A stretch of DNA of 64,000 nt from Actinomadura sp. J1-007 (GTDB lineage: Bacteria > Actinomycetota > Actinomycetes > Streptosporangiales > Streptosporangiaceae), in contig NZ_WING01000001.1 in assembly GCF_009793335.1 (NCBI RefSeq), positions 434,001-498,000 of the forward strand, read 5' to 3'. The position numbers and the translations under genes are program-made. The notes below the pieces were generated by a model. It saw nothing but the letters and a program-made list of their open reading frames with translations, did no database searches and was not told where the DNA came from. This document shows positions 26,230 to 35,718 of this stretch, in pieces (the first letter of the stretch is position 1; each line of letters starts with the position of its first letter).

Positions 26230-27056
26230 CGCTCTCCCCTCCGCTGCCGTGCCTCCAGCCACCGGGCCAGCTGGCTCAGCGGGATGGTGATGATCAGGTA
26301 GCAGACGCCCGCGACCACGATCGGCGTGGTGTTGCCGAGCTGGCCCGCGAGGTCGCGCCCGAACTTGGTCAGGTCCCGGCCGCCCAGCGAGATGCCGAGG
26401 AACATGATCAGCGAGGAGTCCTTGCAGAGCAGGACGAGCTGGTTGGTCATCGGCGGGATCACGATCCGGAACGCCTGCGGGATGACGATCGAGGCCATCG
26501 CCCGGCCGTACGGCATGCCGAGCGACCTGGCCGCCTCCATCTGGCCCTTCGGCACCGCCTCGATGCCGGCCCGGATCGTCTCGGCCATGTAGGCCGCGGC
26601 GACCAGCCCGAGCGCGAGGGCGCCCGCGCCGGTCGTGCCGCCGGGAACGGTCCGCCCCGGGAACGCCAGCGGCACCCCGAACCCGACGAACACGAAGATC
26701 AGCAGCAGCGGCAGGCCGCGGAACACCTCGATGTAGGCGGTCGCCGTCCACCGGTACGGCGCCGCCGACGACAGCCTCATCAGGGCGAGCACGAGCCCGA
26801 GCACGAGGCCGATCGCGAACCCGAGCGCCGTCAGCACGACGGTGTTGCGCAGCCCGACCGTCAGGATCTCCGGGAACAGCCCCTTGGCCTTGCCGTAGTT
26901 GGCGAAGTTGTCCTGGAGCTGCGGCCAGTCCGCCAGCGCCGCGAGCACCGCGACGACGACCACGAACGCGCCGTACTGCCCGCCGAGGACGAGCCGCCGC
27001 CGGCGCCGGCGGGACATCCCGGGCGCCGGCCCGGCCTTCAACGGCTCGGCGGTCAC
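26226..27056 (-). CDS. Polar amino-acid ABC transporter, permease
   Basis: 276 residues with a basic N-terminus ([13 protein letters not shown]) and about five or six transmembrane helices; the EAA loop is visible as [22 protein letters not shown], joined to [14 protein letters not shown], all typical of HisM/GlnP-type permeases. Only one permease gene is present, so it probably works as a homodimer. GTG at 27056 overlaps the binding-protein stop by 4 bases; an ATG 13 codons upstream inside that gene is less likely. Start follows the coupling pattern of the operon. Confidence 0.9.
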   Translation of the reverse strand: MTAEPLKAGPAPGMSRRRRRRLVLGGQYGAFVVVVAVLAALADWPQLQDNFANYGKAKGLFPEILTVGLRNTVVLTALGFAIGLVLGLVLALMRLSSAAPYRWTATAYIEVFRGLPLLLIFVFVGFGVPLAFPGRTVPGGTTGAGALALGLVAAAYMAETIRAGIEAVPKGQMEAARSLGMPYGRAMASIVIPQAFRIVIPPMTNQLVLLCKDSSLIMFLGISLGGRDLTKFGRDLAGQLGNTTPIVVAGVCYLIITIPLSQLARWLEARQRRGER

Positions 27057-27880
27057 GAGGGGCCGGCCCCGGTCTTCGGCATCGGCCCGACCCACTTCTC
27101 GTACATGGCCTTGTACGAGCCGTTCGCCTTCGCCTCGTCGATCGCCTGGTTGGTCAGCTTGACCAGCTCGGGGTTGTAGCCCTTGCGGAACCAGAAGCCG
27201 TACTTCTCACCGGTGTTGAGGTTGGCGACGATCTCGTACTTGGAGTTGGCGGGGTCCTTCAGCCAGCCCCGCACGACCGGGTAGTCCTGCACGATGACGT
27301 CCACCTGGCCCGTGCGCAGGCCGTCGAGCTCGGCGTTGGAGTTGTCGAACGAGCTCGGGTCGAAGCCCTTGCCCTTGACGTAGTCCTCGCCGGTGGTGCC
27401 GGACTGGGAGCCGATCTTGAGCTTGCGGGACTTGACGTCGTCCAGGGTCTTGACGCCGCTGCCCTTCTTGGCGAGCAGGGCCTGCGTGGCGTCGAAGTAG
27501 GGCTTGGAGACGTCCATCATCTGCGTGCGGTCGGGCGTGATCGTCATGCCGCCCATGACCAGGTCGCACTTGCCCGCGTTCAGCGCCGCGCCGGTCTTCA
27601 TCGTCTCGAACTGGGTGTCCACCACCTTCTGCGGCAGCCCCAGCCTCTTGGCGACCAGGTCGATCAGGTCCACGTCGAAGCCGACGACCTTCCCGCCCCG
27701 CTCCACCTGGAACGGCGGGTAGGGCAGGTGGGTGCAGGTCGTCAGGGCCCCCTTGTCGATGACCTTCACGCCCTTGACGGTGGCGCCGTCGCCGCCGCCG
27801 CACGCCGACGCGGCGAGCGCCAGCACGGCGAGCACGGCGGGCGCCACGAGCGCCCGACGGCGGGGGGTTCGTCCGGACAC
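27053..27880 (-). CDS. Polar amino-acid ABC transporter, substrate-binding lipoprotein
   Basis: 275 residues. Lipoprotein signal with lipobox LAASAC, mature start C27, followed by a bacterial type 3 solute-binding fold: [26 protein letters not shown], the GGMTITPDR segment, [12 protein letters not shown] and [14 protein letters not shown]. This is the glutamine/glutamate/lysine-arginine-ornithine binding family; it captures the amino acid outside the membrane and passes it to the permease. GTG start with AGGAGG 5 bases before. First gene of its operon; divergent from the terpene synthase with about 158 bases between. Confidence 0.92.
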   Translation of the reverse strand: MSGRTPRRRALVAPAVLAVLALAASACGGGDGATVKGVKVIDKGALTTCTHLPYPPFQVERGGKVVGFDVDLIDLVAKRLGLPQKVVDTQFETMKTGAALNAGKCDLVMGGMTITPDRTQMMDVSKPYFDATQALLAKKGSGVKTLDDVKSRKLKIGSQSGTTGEDYVKGKGFDPSSFDNSNAELDGLRTGQVDVIVQDYPVVRGWLKDPANSKYEIVANLNTGEKYGFWFRKGYNPELVKLTNQAIDEAKANGSYKAMYEKWVGPMPKTGAGPS

Positions 27881-28038
27881 GCTTCCTCCTGGTGATCTCG
27901 CAGGTGACCGAACTATGCCACGCCGCGCGCTCGCGTGCCCGCACGCGGCGGTCCACCCACCGTCCTCCCCCGTTCCGGGGCCCGTTTCCCGAAAATTGAC
28001 GTGGCGATCACCGGCCCGGCCCCCGGTCGATCATTAGC

Positions 28039-29079
28039 GTGGGCCGGGTCGTGGACGTCTCGCTGCTTCTCCCGCTGACCGACCGGGCGGCCCCGCTGGC
28101 CGCCCCGTCGGCCGTGCATCCGGGCGCCTGGCAGCTCGGCGAGCGCCTGGACGCGTGGGCGCGCGGTATCGGCCTGGTCCTCGGCGACCCCGACACCACC
28201 CCGCTCGGCCGGGCGCACTGCGAGCGGATGGCCGCCCGCGCGTTCCCGGCCGCCGAGCTGGACCGGGTGGAGCTGTTCGCCCGCTGGCTGACCTGGACGT
28301 TCGCGCTGGACGACACGGTCGACCGCGCGCCGTTCGCGGGCAGCGCGACCGCCGTGTACGGGCTGTACGACGAGCTGCTCGGGGCGGTGCGGCGCGGCCG
28401 GGCCCGTCCCGGCGCCCGGCCGCTGGAGGCCGCGCTCGCCGAATTGTGGCTGCTCACCACGCCCGGGACGTCCCGCGACTGGCGCCGCCGCTTCCTCCAG
28501 CACATGGAGGACCACCGCGCGGCCTGCGCCGAGGAGGCCGTGCGCCGCCGCGTCGGCCGGCGCCTCACGCCGGACGGGTACGCCTTCGCGCGCCGCCGGG
28601 CGTGCGGGCCGTTCCTCTACGACCTGGTCGAGCCGGTGCTCGGCGTGGAGATGCCCGCGCGGGTGCTCGGTACGCCCGCGTGGAAGCTCGTCTCCGAGGG
28701 CACCGCCGACGTCGTCGCCTGGTCGAACGACGTCGTGTCGTACGGCCTGGAGGCGGCCCGCGGCGACGTGCACAACCTCGTCGGCGTGATCGCCGCGGCG
28801 CGGGGCGTGGAGGCCGAGCAGGCCGCGCGCCTCGTGGTGGAACGGATCGCGGCCCGCGCCGCCGACGTGCAGGCCGAGGTCGCCGCGTTCCCCGAGACCC
28901 TCGGCCACCTGCGCCTGACCGAGGAGCAGCGCACGGCCGCCACACGCGTGGTCGCGGTGCTGCTGGACACCCCGCGCGCCCACCTGGAGTGGCTGGCCGA
29001 GTCGGGCCGCTACGCCGGGGGCGTCCCCGAGGACCCGGACCGGGCCCGCCGCCTGGACGCCCTCGCGTCCCTGCGCTGA
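28039..29079 (+). CDS. Class I terpene synthase
   Basis: 346 residues, normal for bacterial sesquiterpene or monoterpene cyclases. The first metal motif is DDTVD at residues 91-95, the second (NSE) motif is NDVVSYGLE with N230, S234 and E238, and the C-terminal R-Y pair is R324-Y325; all three are needed to bind Mg-pyrophosphate and ionise farnesyl or geranyl diphosphate. So it should be active; the product is not predictable. Start uncertain: GTG 28039 or GTG 28051 (TAGCGT lies 10 bases before the latter). No prenyltransferase, P450 or methyltransferase lies alongside, so it is an orphan. Followed by convergent ArsR-type regulator gene. Confidence 0.85.
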   Translation: MGRVVDVSLLLPLTDRAAPLAAPSAVHPGAWQLGERLDAWARGIGLVLGDPDTTPLGRAHCERMAARAFPAAELDRVELFARWLTWTFALDDTVDRAPFAGSATAVYGLYDELLGAVRRGRARPGARPLEAALAELWLLTTPGTSRDWRRRFLQHMEDHRAACAEEAVRRRVGRRLTPDGYAFARRRACGPFLYDLVEPVLGVEMPARVLGTPAWKLVSEGTADVVAWSNDVVSYGLEAARGDVHNLVGVIAAARGVEAEQAARLVVERIAARAADVQAEVAAFPETLGHLRLTEEQRTAATRVVAVLLDTPRAHLEWLAESGRYAGGVPEDPDRARRLDALASLR

Positions 29080-29088
29080 CCGCCGCCC

Positions 29089-30057
29089 TCACCCGTTGAC
29101 GAGGGCGTCGCCCGAACCGGTCCGCGTGTAGAGGACCCGGCGGCCCAGGCGGTGCCCGGCGACCAGGCCGCAGGCGCGCAGGACGCCGAGGTGCTGGCTG
29201 ACCGCGCCGGGCGTGACGCCCATCCGGCGCGCCAGGTCGGTGGTGGACGCGGGCGTGCCGAGGGCGAGGAGCAGCTCGGCGCGGCGGCGCCCGATCAGCG
29301 CGGCGAGCGCGTCCGGCGGCGCGGCGGGCGCGGCCTCCCAGATCGTCGCGACGCCGTACGGCGGGTAGCTGAGGACGGGCTGGTAGGGCGGCATCATCAC
29401 CGACACGTGCGGCCACACGAACACGCTCGGCACGAGCAGCAGTCCGCGCCCGGCCAGCTCGCTCCGGTAGCGCAGCCCCCGGGCCCGGTCGACGCGCAGC
29501 GTGTCGGTCGCCCAGGCGACCGTCGGGTGCAGGTCGGCGAACAGCCCCTCGGCGCCCTGCGCGGCGAGGGCCCGCGCGCGCCGCAGCAGCTCGCCGTCGA
29601 GCAGGTCGCGGATCCGCTCCCAGAACGGTTCGAGCGCGACGGCCCAGTAGTCGTCGAGCAGGGCGGTGACGCGTTCCACGGTGCGCTCGGGCTCGGCGGC
29701 GAGATCGTTCCACGCCTCGGTCCGTCCCCAGGACGGGTCGATCCAGCGCAGCTCCCCGGCGACCACCTCCGGCGGCGTGGCCCGCACGGCGTCCAGCTCG
29801 GCGTGGAAGTCGGGGAACGGCGTCTCGGGCGGCGGCGTGAGGAAGTCGGGGATGTAGCCCGCCGGAGGGACCAGCTCCCACAGCGGCCCGAGGTCCAGCC
29901 CCCGCGCGGACGCGTGCACCGCGTGCGCCCACGGCAGGTGCAGCGCGTACCCGGACGGGTCCTTCAGCACCCGGACGCTGCGCACCAGCTCCCACAGCGG
30001 GGAGAACGCGAACCGGACGCGCGCCACGTCGTCCGGCGCGAACACCAGCTCGATCAT
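29089..30057 (-). CDS. ArsR-type transcriptional regulator with N-terminal DUF5937 domain
   Basis: 322 residues. Residues 1-240 form a DUF5937-like domain (starts MIELVFAPDDVARVRFAFSP, with PVLSYPPYG near the end); the C-terminal 70 residues are a winged helix-turn-helix of ArsR type (LGTPASTTDLARRMGVTPGA, then VSQHLGVLRACGLV). No clear metal-binding cysteines are seen in the HTH, so the signal is probably not a metal. The gene is divergent from an MFS transporter gene 57 bases away, and an AT-rich inverted repeat in that gap overlaps its own start codon, so it most likely represses both itself and the pump. Confidence 0.85.
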   Translation of the reverse strand: MIELVFAPDDVARVRFAFSPLWELVRSVRVLKDPSGYALHLPWAHAVHASARGLDLGPLWELVPPAGYIPDFLTPPPETPFPDFHAELDAVRATPPEVVAGELRWIDPSWGRTEAWNDLAAEPERTVERVTALLDDYWAVALEPFWERIRDLLDGELLRRARALAAQGAEGLFADLHPTVAWATDTLRVDRARGLRYRSELAGRGLLLVPSVFVWPHVSVMMPPYQPVLSYPPYGVATIWEAAPAAPPDALAALIGRRRAELLLALGTPASTTDLARRMGVTPGAVSQHLGVLRACGLVAGHRLGRRVLYTRTGSGDALVNG

Positions 30058-30076
30058 TTAGCCCTCACTAAATGAT
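30053..30076. promoter_or_regulatory. Operator-like palindrome between ArsR-type gene and MFS gene
   Basis: ATCATTTA (30053-30060), 8 bases, TAAATGAT (30069-30076): perfect 8-bp arms, strikingly AT-rich in this genome. The left arm covers the start codon of the regulator gene. Likely binding site of that regulator (inference). Confidence 0.7.
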
Positions 30077-30113
30077 TATCGCCGGTCGGGCGCCCGCCCC
30101 GAGGATCGGGTAA

Positions 30114-31351
30114 GTGACCACACTGCGCGACTCTGCTGTCATCCCGCCGCGCGGGCGGCTCGGCGCGTTCGTGCACACGCGCGTCGGCGGGCTCCCCCGG
30201 CAGTTCTGGGTGCTGTGGGCGGGCAGCCTGCTCAACCGGCTCGGGACGATGGTCGAGCCGTTCCTCGGGCTCTACCTGACCACCATGCGGGGGCTATCGC
30301 TCGGGCAGGCGGGCCTGGTCATGGCGGTGCTCGGCGCCGGGTCGCTCGCGGGCCAGCTCGTCGGCGGCGTGCTCGCCGACCGGATCGGGCGGCGCGCCAC
30401 GCTGACGTTCGCCATGCTCGCGACCGGGGCGGGGATGCTCGCCCTCGGGTACGCGCAGGGCATCCTCGCGATCAGCGCGGCGGCGCTGGTGCTCGGCCTG
30501 GTCCTGGACATGTACCGGCCGGCGGCGCAGGCGATGGTCGCCGACCTGATCCCGGTGCACGACCGGCCGCGCGCGTTCGGGCTGCTGTTCTGGGCGGTCA
30601 ACCTCGGCTGGGCGTTCGCGATGGTGCTCGGCGGGACGCTCGCCCAGCAGGGCTTCCTGTGGCTGTTCTGGATCGACGCGGTGACGTGCGTGGCGTTCGG
30701 GGCGCTGGTGTGGCGGGCCGTCCCGGAGACCCGCGCGCCCGCGACCGCGGGGAGCGGCCGGGCCGGTTCGCCGACGTGCTGCGCGACCGGGTGATGGTGG
30801 CGTACGTGCTGATCACGCTGGTCTACACGTTCGTGCTGATGCAGGGCATGACCACGATGCCGCTCGCGATGCGCGAGCAGGGCCTCGGGCCGCAGGTGTA
30901 CGGCCTGGCCATCGCCGCCAACGGCGTGCTGATCATCATCGTGCAGCCGCTGGTGAACGCCTGGCTGGCCCGCCGCGACCACAGCCTGGTGATGGTCGCC
31001 GGGGCCGCCACGGTCGCGGTCGGGTACGGCCTGACCGCGCTCGCCGGGTCGCTGTGGTCGTACATGGCGACGATCCTGGTGTGGTCGGTCGGGGAGATCG
31101 TCGCCGCGTCGGTGATCCAGGCGGTGGTCGCCGACCTGGCGCCGCCGCACCTGCGCGGCCGGTACGGCGGGCTGTACGGGCTCGCGTGGTCGGGCGGGTT
31201 CCTGCTGGCGCCGCTCGGCGGCACCCAGCTCCTCGGCCTCGGCGGCACGTCCGCGCTGTGGCTCGGCTGCATGGCCCTCGGCCTGGTGGCCGCGCTCGGG
31301 CAGCTCGCGCTGGCCCCCGCGATCCGCCGCCGCCGGGTCCTGGCCGTCTGA
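30114..31351 (+). CDS. MFS transporter, frameshifted
   Basis: Expected 412 residues with 12 transmembrane helices. First frame from GTG 30114 holds VLWAGSLLNRLGTM, motif A GVLADRIGRRA and six helices up to PETRAPATAG; the second frame, to 31351, holds RFADVLRDRVMVAYVLITLV and the second six helices, ending AIRRRRVL. The switch is at the G run 30749-30752, where one more G restores one protein. Drug/solute exporter of the MFS_1 type; substrate unknown. Divergent from the ArsR-type regulator with a shared operator, a common arrangement for a locally controlled pump. The breakpoint falls in the poorly conserved central loop. Confidence 0.85.
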
Positions 31352-31397
31352 GCGGCCTCCACTTCTCGTCAGAGTGACGAGACCAGATCGCCCGAAC

Positions 31398-31403
31398 TAG
31401 ACT
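31398..31403 (+). promoter_or_regulatory. -10 hexamer TAGACT, leaderless start of nadE
   Basis: TAGACT, then GGGGCGC, then GTG at 31411; no ribosome site. Confidence 0.5.
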
Positions 31404-31410
31404 GGGGCGC

Positions 31411-33207
31411 GTGGCACAGCTCCGGATCGCTCTCGCGCAGGTGAACCCGACCGTCGGCGACCTCGACGGCAACGCCGACCTCCTCGTGGAATGGACCAGG
31501 CGCGCCGCGGAGGCCGGCGCGCACCTGGTGGCGTTCCCCGAGATGTTCCTGACCGGCTACCCGGTCGAGGACCTCGCCCTGCGGACCTCGTTCGTGCAGG
31601 CGTCCCAGCGCGCCCTCGACGGCGTCGCGCGCCGCCTCGCCGCCGAGGGCCTCGGCGACCTGCCGGTCGTCACCGGCTACCTCGACCGCCGCACGGTCAG
31701 CCTCGTGCGCGCCGGGCAGCCCGCGGGCTCGCCGCTGGACGCGGCGGCGTGGCTGTGCGGGGGCGAGGTGCTGGTCCGCTCGGCCAAGCACCACCTGCCC
31801 AACTACGGCGTCTTCGACGAGTACCGGATCTTCGTGCGCGGCGACCGGCTGCCCGTCGTCCGGCTGAACGGCGTGGACGTCGCCACCGTCATCTGCGAGG
31901 ACCTCTGGCAGGACGGCGGGCCGGTCAGCGTCACCGGCGCCGCGGGCGCGGGCCTGCTGCTCGCCATCAACGCCTCCCCGTACGAGCGCAACAAGGACGA
32001 CGTCCGGCTCGACCTGTGCGCCGAGCGGGCCCGCGAGGCGGGCTGCGCGCTCGCCTACGTCAACATGGTCGGCGGCCAGGACGAGCTGGTCTTCGACGGC
32101 GACTCGATGGTGGTCGGCGCCGACGGCACGCTGCTCGCGCGCGGCCCGCAGTTCACCGAGGAGCTGCTGATCGCCGACCTGGCGCTGCCCGCCGCCGATC
32201 CCGGCGTGCGGCCCGGCCGCACGCCGGTGGACGCGCTCGACGGCACCACGATCACCGTCGACCGGCACTCGGTGTCCGCCGGGCCGCCGCCCGCCTACGC
32301 CGTCGCGCCGCAGCCGGTCGCCGAGCCGCTCCCCGACCTCGCCGAGGTGTACGGCGCGCTCGTGCTCGGCACCCGCGACTACGTCCGCAAGAACGGCTTC
32401 CGGTCGGTGATCCTCGGCCTGTCCGGCGGCATCGACTCGGCGCTGGTCGCCACGATCGCCGCCGACGCGATCGGCCCGGCCGCCGTGCACGCGGTGCTGC
32501 TGCCGAGCCGCTACTCCTCGGAGGGGTCGGTCACCGACGCCGAGGAGCTGGTCAAGCGGCAGGGCATCAACTCGCGCGTCGTCCCGATCCGCGGCATGGT
32601 CGAGGCGTTCGAGGCCGAGCTCGACCTCGACGGCCTCGCCGAGGAGAACCTCCAGGCCCGCATCCGCGCGAACGTGTGGATGGGCCTGTCCAACCAGGAC
32701 GGCCACCTCGTGCTGACCGGCGGCAACAAGAGCGAGCTGGCCACCGGCTACTCCACCCTCTACGGCGACTCGGCGGGCGGCTTCGCGCCGATCAAGGACC
32801 TGACCAAGACGATGGTGTGGCGGCTCGCCCGCTGGCGCAACGGCGCGGTCGGCCGGCCCGACCTGCCGTTCCTGCACCCGTTCGAGGAGGAGCCGATCCC
32901 CGAGGAGATCATCGTCAAGGAGCCGTCCGCCGAGCTGCGGCCGGGCCAGCGCGACCGCGACAGCCTGCCCGAGTACACGATCCTCGACCCGCTGATCGTC
33001 GACTACGTCGAGCGCGACATGGGCCGCGACGCCCTGGTCGCGGCGGGCCACGACCCGGCGCTGGTGGAGCGCGTGATCCGGCTGGTGGACCTCGCGGAGT
33101 ACAAGCGCCGCCAGTACCCGCCCGGCCCCAAGATCACCCCGAAGAACTTCGGCCGCGACCGCCGCGTGCCCATCACCAACCGCTGGCGAGAGCCCGGCAC
33201 CCGCTGA
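31411..33207 (+). CDS. nadE: Glutamine-dependent NAD+ synthetase
   Basis: 598 residues, two-domain form. N-terminal nitrilase-type glutaminase with the catalytic triad E44 (FPEMF), K126 (SAKHHLPNYG) and C162 (ICEDLW) makes ammonia from glutamine; C-terminal ATP-pyrophosphatase domain with LGLSGGIDSAL PP-loop at about residue 334, NQDGHLVLTGGNKSE and YGDSAGGF turns deamido-NAD into NAD. Slightly shorter than the mycobacterial 679-residue enzyme, and close to the 590-residue actinobacterial branch. GTG start is leaderless by its TAGACT promoter. Uses glutamine made by the glnA block of the same window. Followed by a repeat tract and a terminator. Confidence 0.96.
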   Translation: MAQLRIALAQVNPTVGDLDGNADLLVEWTRRAAEAGAHLVAFPEMFLTGYPVEDLALRTSFVQASQRALDGVARRLAAEGLGDLPVVTGYLDRRTVSLVRAGQPAGSPLDAAAWLCGGEVLVRSAKHHLPNYGVFDEYRIFVRGDRLPVVRLNGVDVATVICEDLWQDGGPVSVTGAAGAGLLLAINASPYERNKDDVRLDLCAERAREAGCALAYVNMVGGQDELVFDGDSMVVGADGTLLARGPQFTEELLIADLALPAADPGVRPGRTPVDALDGTTITVDRHSVSAGPPPAYAVAPQPVAEPLPDLAEVYGALVLGTRDYVRKNGFRSVILGLSGGIDSALVATIAADAIGPAAVHAVLLPSRYSSEGSVTDAEELVKRQGINSRVVPIRGMVEAFEAELDLDGLAEENLQARIRANVWMGLSNQDGHLVLTGGNKSELATGYSTLYGDSAGGFAPIKDLTKTMVWRLARWRNGAVGRPDLPFLHPFEEEPIPEEIIVKEPSAELRPGQRDRDSLPEYTILDPLIVDYVERDMGRDALVAAGHDPALVERVIRLVDLAEYKRRQYPPGPKITPKNFGRDRRVPITNRWREPGTR

Positions 33208-33240
33208 CCCCAGCGGAACGGCACGGGCGGGCGCGCGGGC

Positions 33241-33430
33241 GGCCCGAACGCACGGGCAGCGCGGACGCACGGGCAGCGCGGACGGCCCGGACGCGCGGAC
33301 GGCCCGGACGCGCGGGCAGCGCGGACGCACGGGCAGCCCGGACGCGCGGACGGCGCGGGCGGCGCGGGCGCACGGGCAGCGCGGACGCACGAACGGCGCG
33401 GACGTGCGGTGGGCGCGGACGGCGTGAACG
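33241..33430. repeat. 17-bp minisatellite (alternating 8- and 9-bp units)
   Basis: ACGCACGGGCAGCGCGG occurs twice in perfect tandem (33248-33264, 33265-33281), then ACGGCCCGGACGCGCGG twice (33282-33298, 33299-33315), then variants of the two 8/9-bp halves continue to about 33430: some eleven 17-bp units. It begins about 30 bases after the nadE stop. The 252-base gap has no gene. Confidence 0.85.
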
Positions 33431-33453
33431 GCGCGCCCGGTCGGGGGCGCGCC
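33430..33453. terminator. Bidirectional terminator between nadE and the PP2C regulator gene
   Basis: GGCGCGCCC (33430-33438) pairs with GGGCGCGCC (33445-33453), 9-bp stem and 6-base loop, between two converging genes. Confidence 0.7.
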
Positions 33454-33459
33454 GGCGGG

Positions 33460-35585
33460 TCACTCTCGGTGGTGGCTCTCGCCCGGCCAGCTCGACGCGG
33501 GCTCCGACGGGTCGGGGTCGATGCCGGGGACGGTCTGCTCGCACCACACGACCTTGCCGGCCGCCGTGCGGCGCGTGCCCCAGCGGTGGGCGAGCTGGCT
33601 GACGACCAGCAGGCCCCGGCCGTTCTCGTCGTCGTCGGCGGCGTGCCGCAGCCGGGGCAGCGCGGCCGAGCGGTCGAGCACCTCGCACACGAGCGTCCGC
33701 TCGAACAGCAGCCGCAGCTCGATCGGGTCGTTCGGCGCGTACCGCAGCGCGTTGGTGATCAGCTCGGACGCCAGCAGCTCGGTGGTGTAGGTCAGGTCGC
33801 CGAGGCCCCACTCGTCCAGCCGGGACCGGACGAGGCCGCGGGCGCGGCGGACGGCCGCCGGGTCGGACGGCAACGTCCAGGACGCGCGGCGGTCCTCGGG
33901 GAGGCGGTTCAGCCGGGCGATCAGCACGGCGATGTCGTCGCGGTGGTGGTCGGCGTAGACGCCGGCGAGGGTGGCCTTGGCGAGGTCCTCCATCGGGCGC
34001 TCGGTGCTGCCGGGGCCGAAGATGTTCTGGAGGCGGGCGAGGCCGTCGTCGATGTCGCGGCCCCGGTTCTCGACCAGGCCGTCGGTGTAGATGACGAAGA
34101 CGCTGCCGTCCTCGACGGTGAACTCGCGGCTCTCGATCGCCGCGCCGCCCGAGACGCCGAGCGGCGGGGCGGGCGGGATCGTCAGGTAGTCGTTGGCGCC
34201 GTCCGGGGAGACCAGCAGCGGCGGCAGGTGCCCCGCGGACGCGACCTCGATCGTGCCCGTGGTCGCGTCGTACACCGCGTAGACGCAGGTGGCGAAGTGC
34301 GGCTCCTGCTCGCCGAGCTCGATCATCAGCTCGTGCATCACGTGCAGCGCGTCGGCGGGCGGCAGCTCCAGGTTGGCGAGCGTGTGCAGCGCGGTGCGCA
34401 GCCGCCCCATCGTGACGGCCGCGCGGACGCCGTGCCCGGCGACGTCGCCGACGATCAGGGCGACGCGGGCGCCGGGCAGCGCGATCGACTCGTACCAGTC
34501 GCCGCCGACCTCGACCAGCTTGCTGCCGGGCAGGTAGCGGTGCCGCACCTCCACCGAGGACGGCGCGGACAGCCGGTTGGGCAGCAGGCTGCGCTGTAGT
34601 GTCAGCGCCGTGGCGCGTTCCCGGCTGAACAAACGCGCGTTGTCGATGACGATCGCCGCACGCGACGCGAACTCCATGCCGATCTCGACGTCGTAGGCGT
34701 CGAACTTGCGGAACCCCGGCACGCGCGTGCAGGCGATGAAGCCGAGCAGCGTGTCCTTGGCGATGAGCGGCAGCAGCACCATCGACACGCCGGTGAGCAG
34801 GTCGCTCACCGGGTGCCGCCGCCACCGCCTGGCGATGTCGCTCGCCGCGCCGACGTCGACGTGCGGCAGGTGGACGGGGCGGGCCGTGTCGAGCACCTCG
34901 CGGTAGGGGGTGCCCTCGGGGTAGATCAGCACCTCCCCCACCGGGAACGTCGCGGTCCACATCGGGTTGCGGTCGTCGGAGGTGACCGCGATGCGGCGCA
35001 GCACCGCCGAGCCGGACTCGGCGTGCACCTCGTCGGCGGCGACCAGGCTCTCCAGCACCAGCACCGACGCGGTCGTGCAGTAGTGCGGGACGATCACGTC
35101 GACGAGGCCGCGCGCGCTCTGGTCGAGGTCGAGGGACGCGCCGAACCGGGTCAGCGGGTCGTCCATCAGCGCCCGGCGCATCAGCCCCGGGTCCTGGTAG
35201 CGCTCGCTCGGGGCAGCGCGACCCGCACGTACAGCAGCCCGCCCGGCTCGTCGTCGCCGAGCATGGGCTGCGCGGTCACCACCGCGTCGGTCCCGGCCTC
35301 GCCGCCCTGGCCCGCCCCGCCGGGCGCGGGGCCGCCGCGCAGGACGGTCAGCACCGCCGTGCGCTCCTGGCCGGCGGCGATCGCCTCCAGCAGCCCCTCC
35401 AGCTCGGCCTTGCTCTCCTCGCCCACCAGGTCCGCGGCCGCGAGGCCGATCAGCTCCCCCGGCTCGCGGCCGAGCACGGCCGCCGCGTTGGGGCCGCAGC
35501 GGACGATGCGGCGCGCACCGTCGATGCCGAGGACCAGGGTGCGGGACGCCGAATCGGCGGCGGGCGCATCGCCTCGCGGCGCCAT
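33460..35585 (-). CDS. PAS-GAF-PP2C (SpoIIE)-ATPase regulator, frameshifted
   Basis: Expected 708 residues. N-terminal PAS domain (LGIDGARRIVRCGPNAAAVLG) in one frame; then, after a switch at the G run 35210-35213, a GAF domain (about 150-300), a SpoIIE-type PP2C phosphatase (VGGDWYES, VGDVAGHGVRAA, SAGHLPPLL, YTDGLVEN) and a C-terminal HATPase (ELITNALRYAP; ENGRGLLVVSQL). One extra base restores one frame. Such proteins dephosphorylate anti-sigma-factor antagonists and may phosphorylate them through the ATPase part, controlling stress or development sigma factors. ATG 35585 is preferred (AGGTGA 8 bases before); GTG 35597 is possible. No sigma factor gene lies alongside. Confidence 0.85.
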
Positions 35586-35718
35586 CACGGATCTCACCTG
35601 ACGCGCTCCAGACAGCCGGTCGTCCTACCACTCCCGTGCGCCAGTATGGTGCATGACGCCGGATCGGGGGAGAAGATCACGACTACCGCGCCGAAAACGG
35701 CGGCCCGGCACCTGATCG

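Noticed and set aside
28039..31351. Terpene biosynthetic gene cluster
   Set aside because: Only the cyclase is biosynthetic; the neighbouring regulator and pump have their own operator and no tailoring genes are present.
33241..33430. CRISPR array or coding tail of nadE
   Set aside because: 8/9-bp units without spacers, after a clear nadE stop; translations are simple Arg/Ala/Gly repeats.
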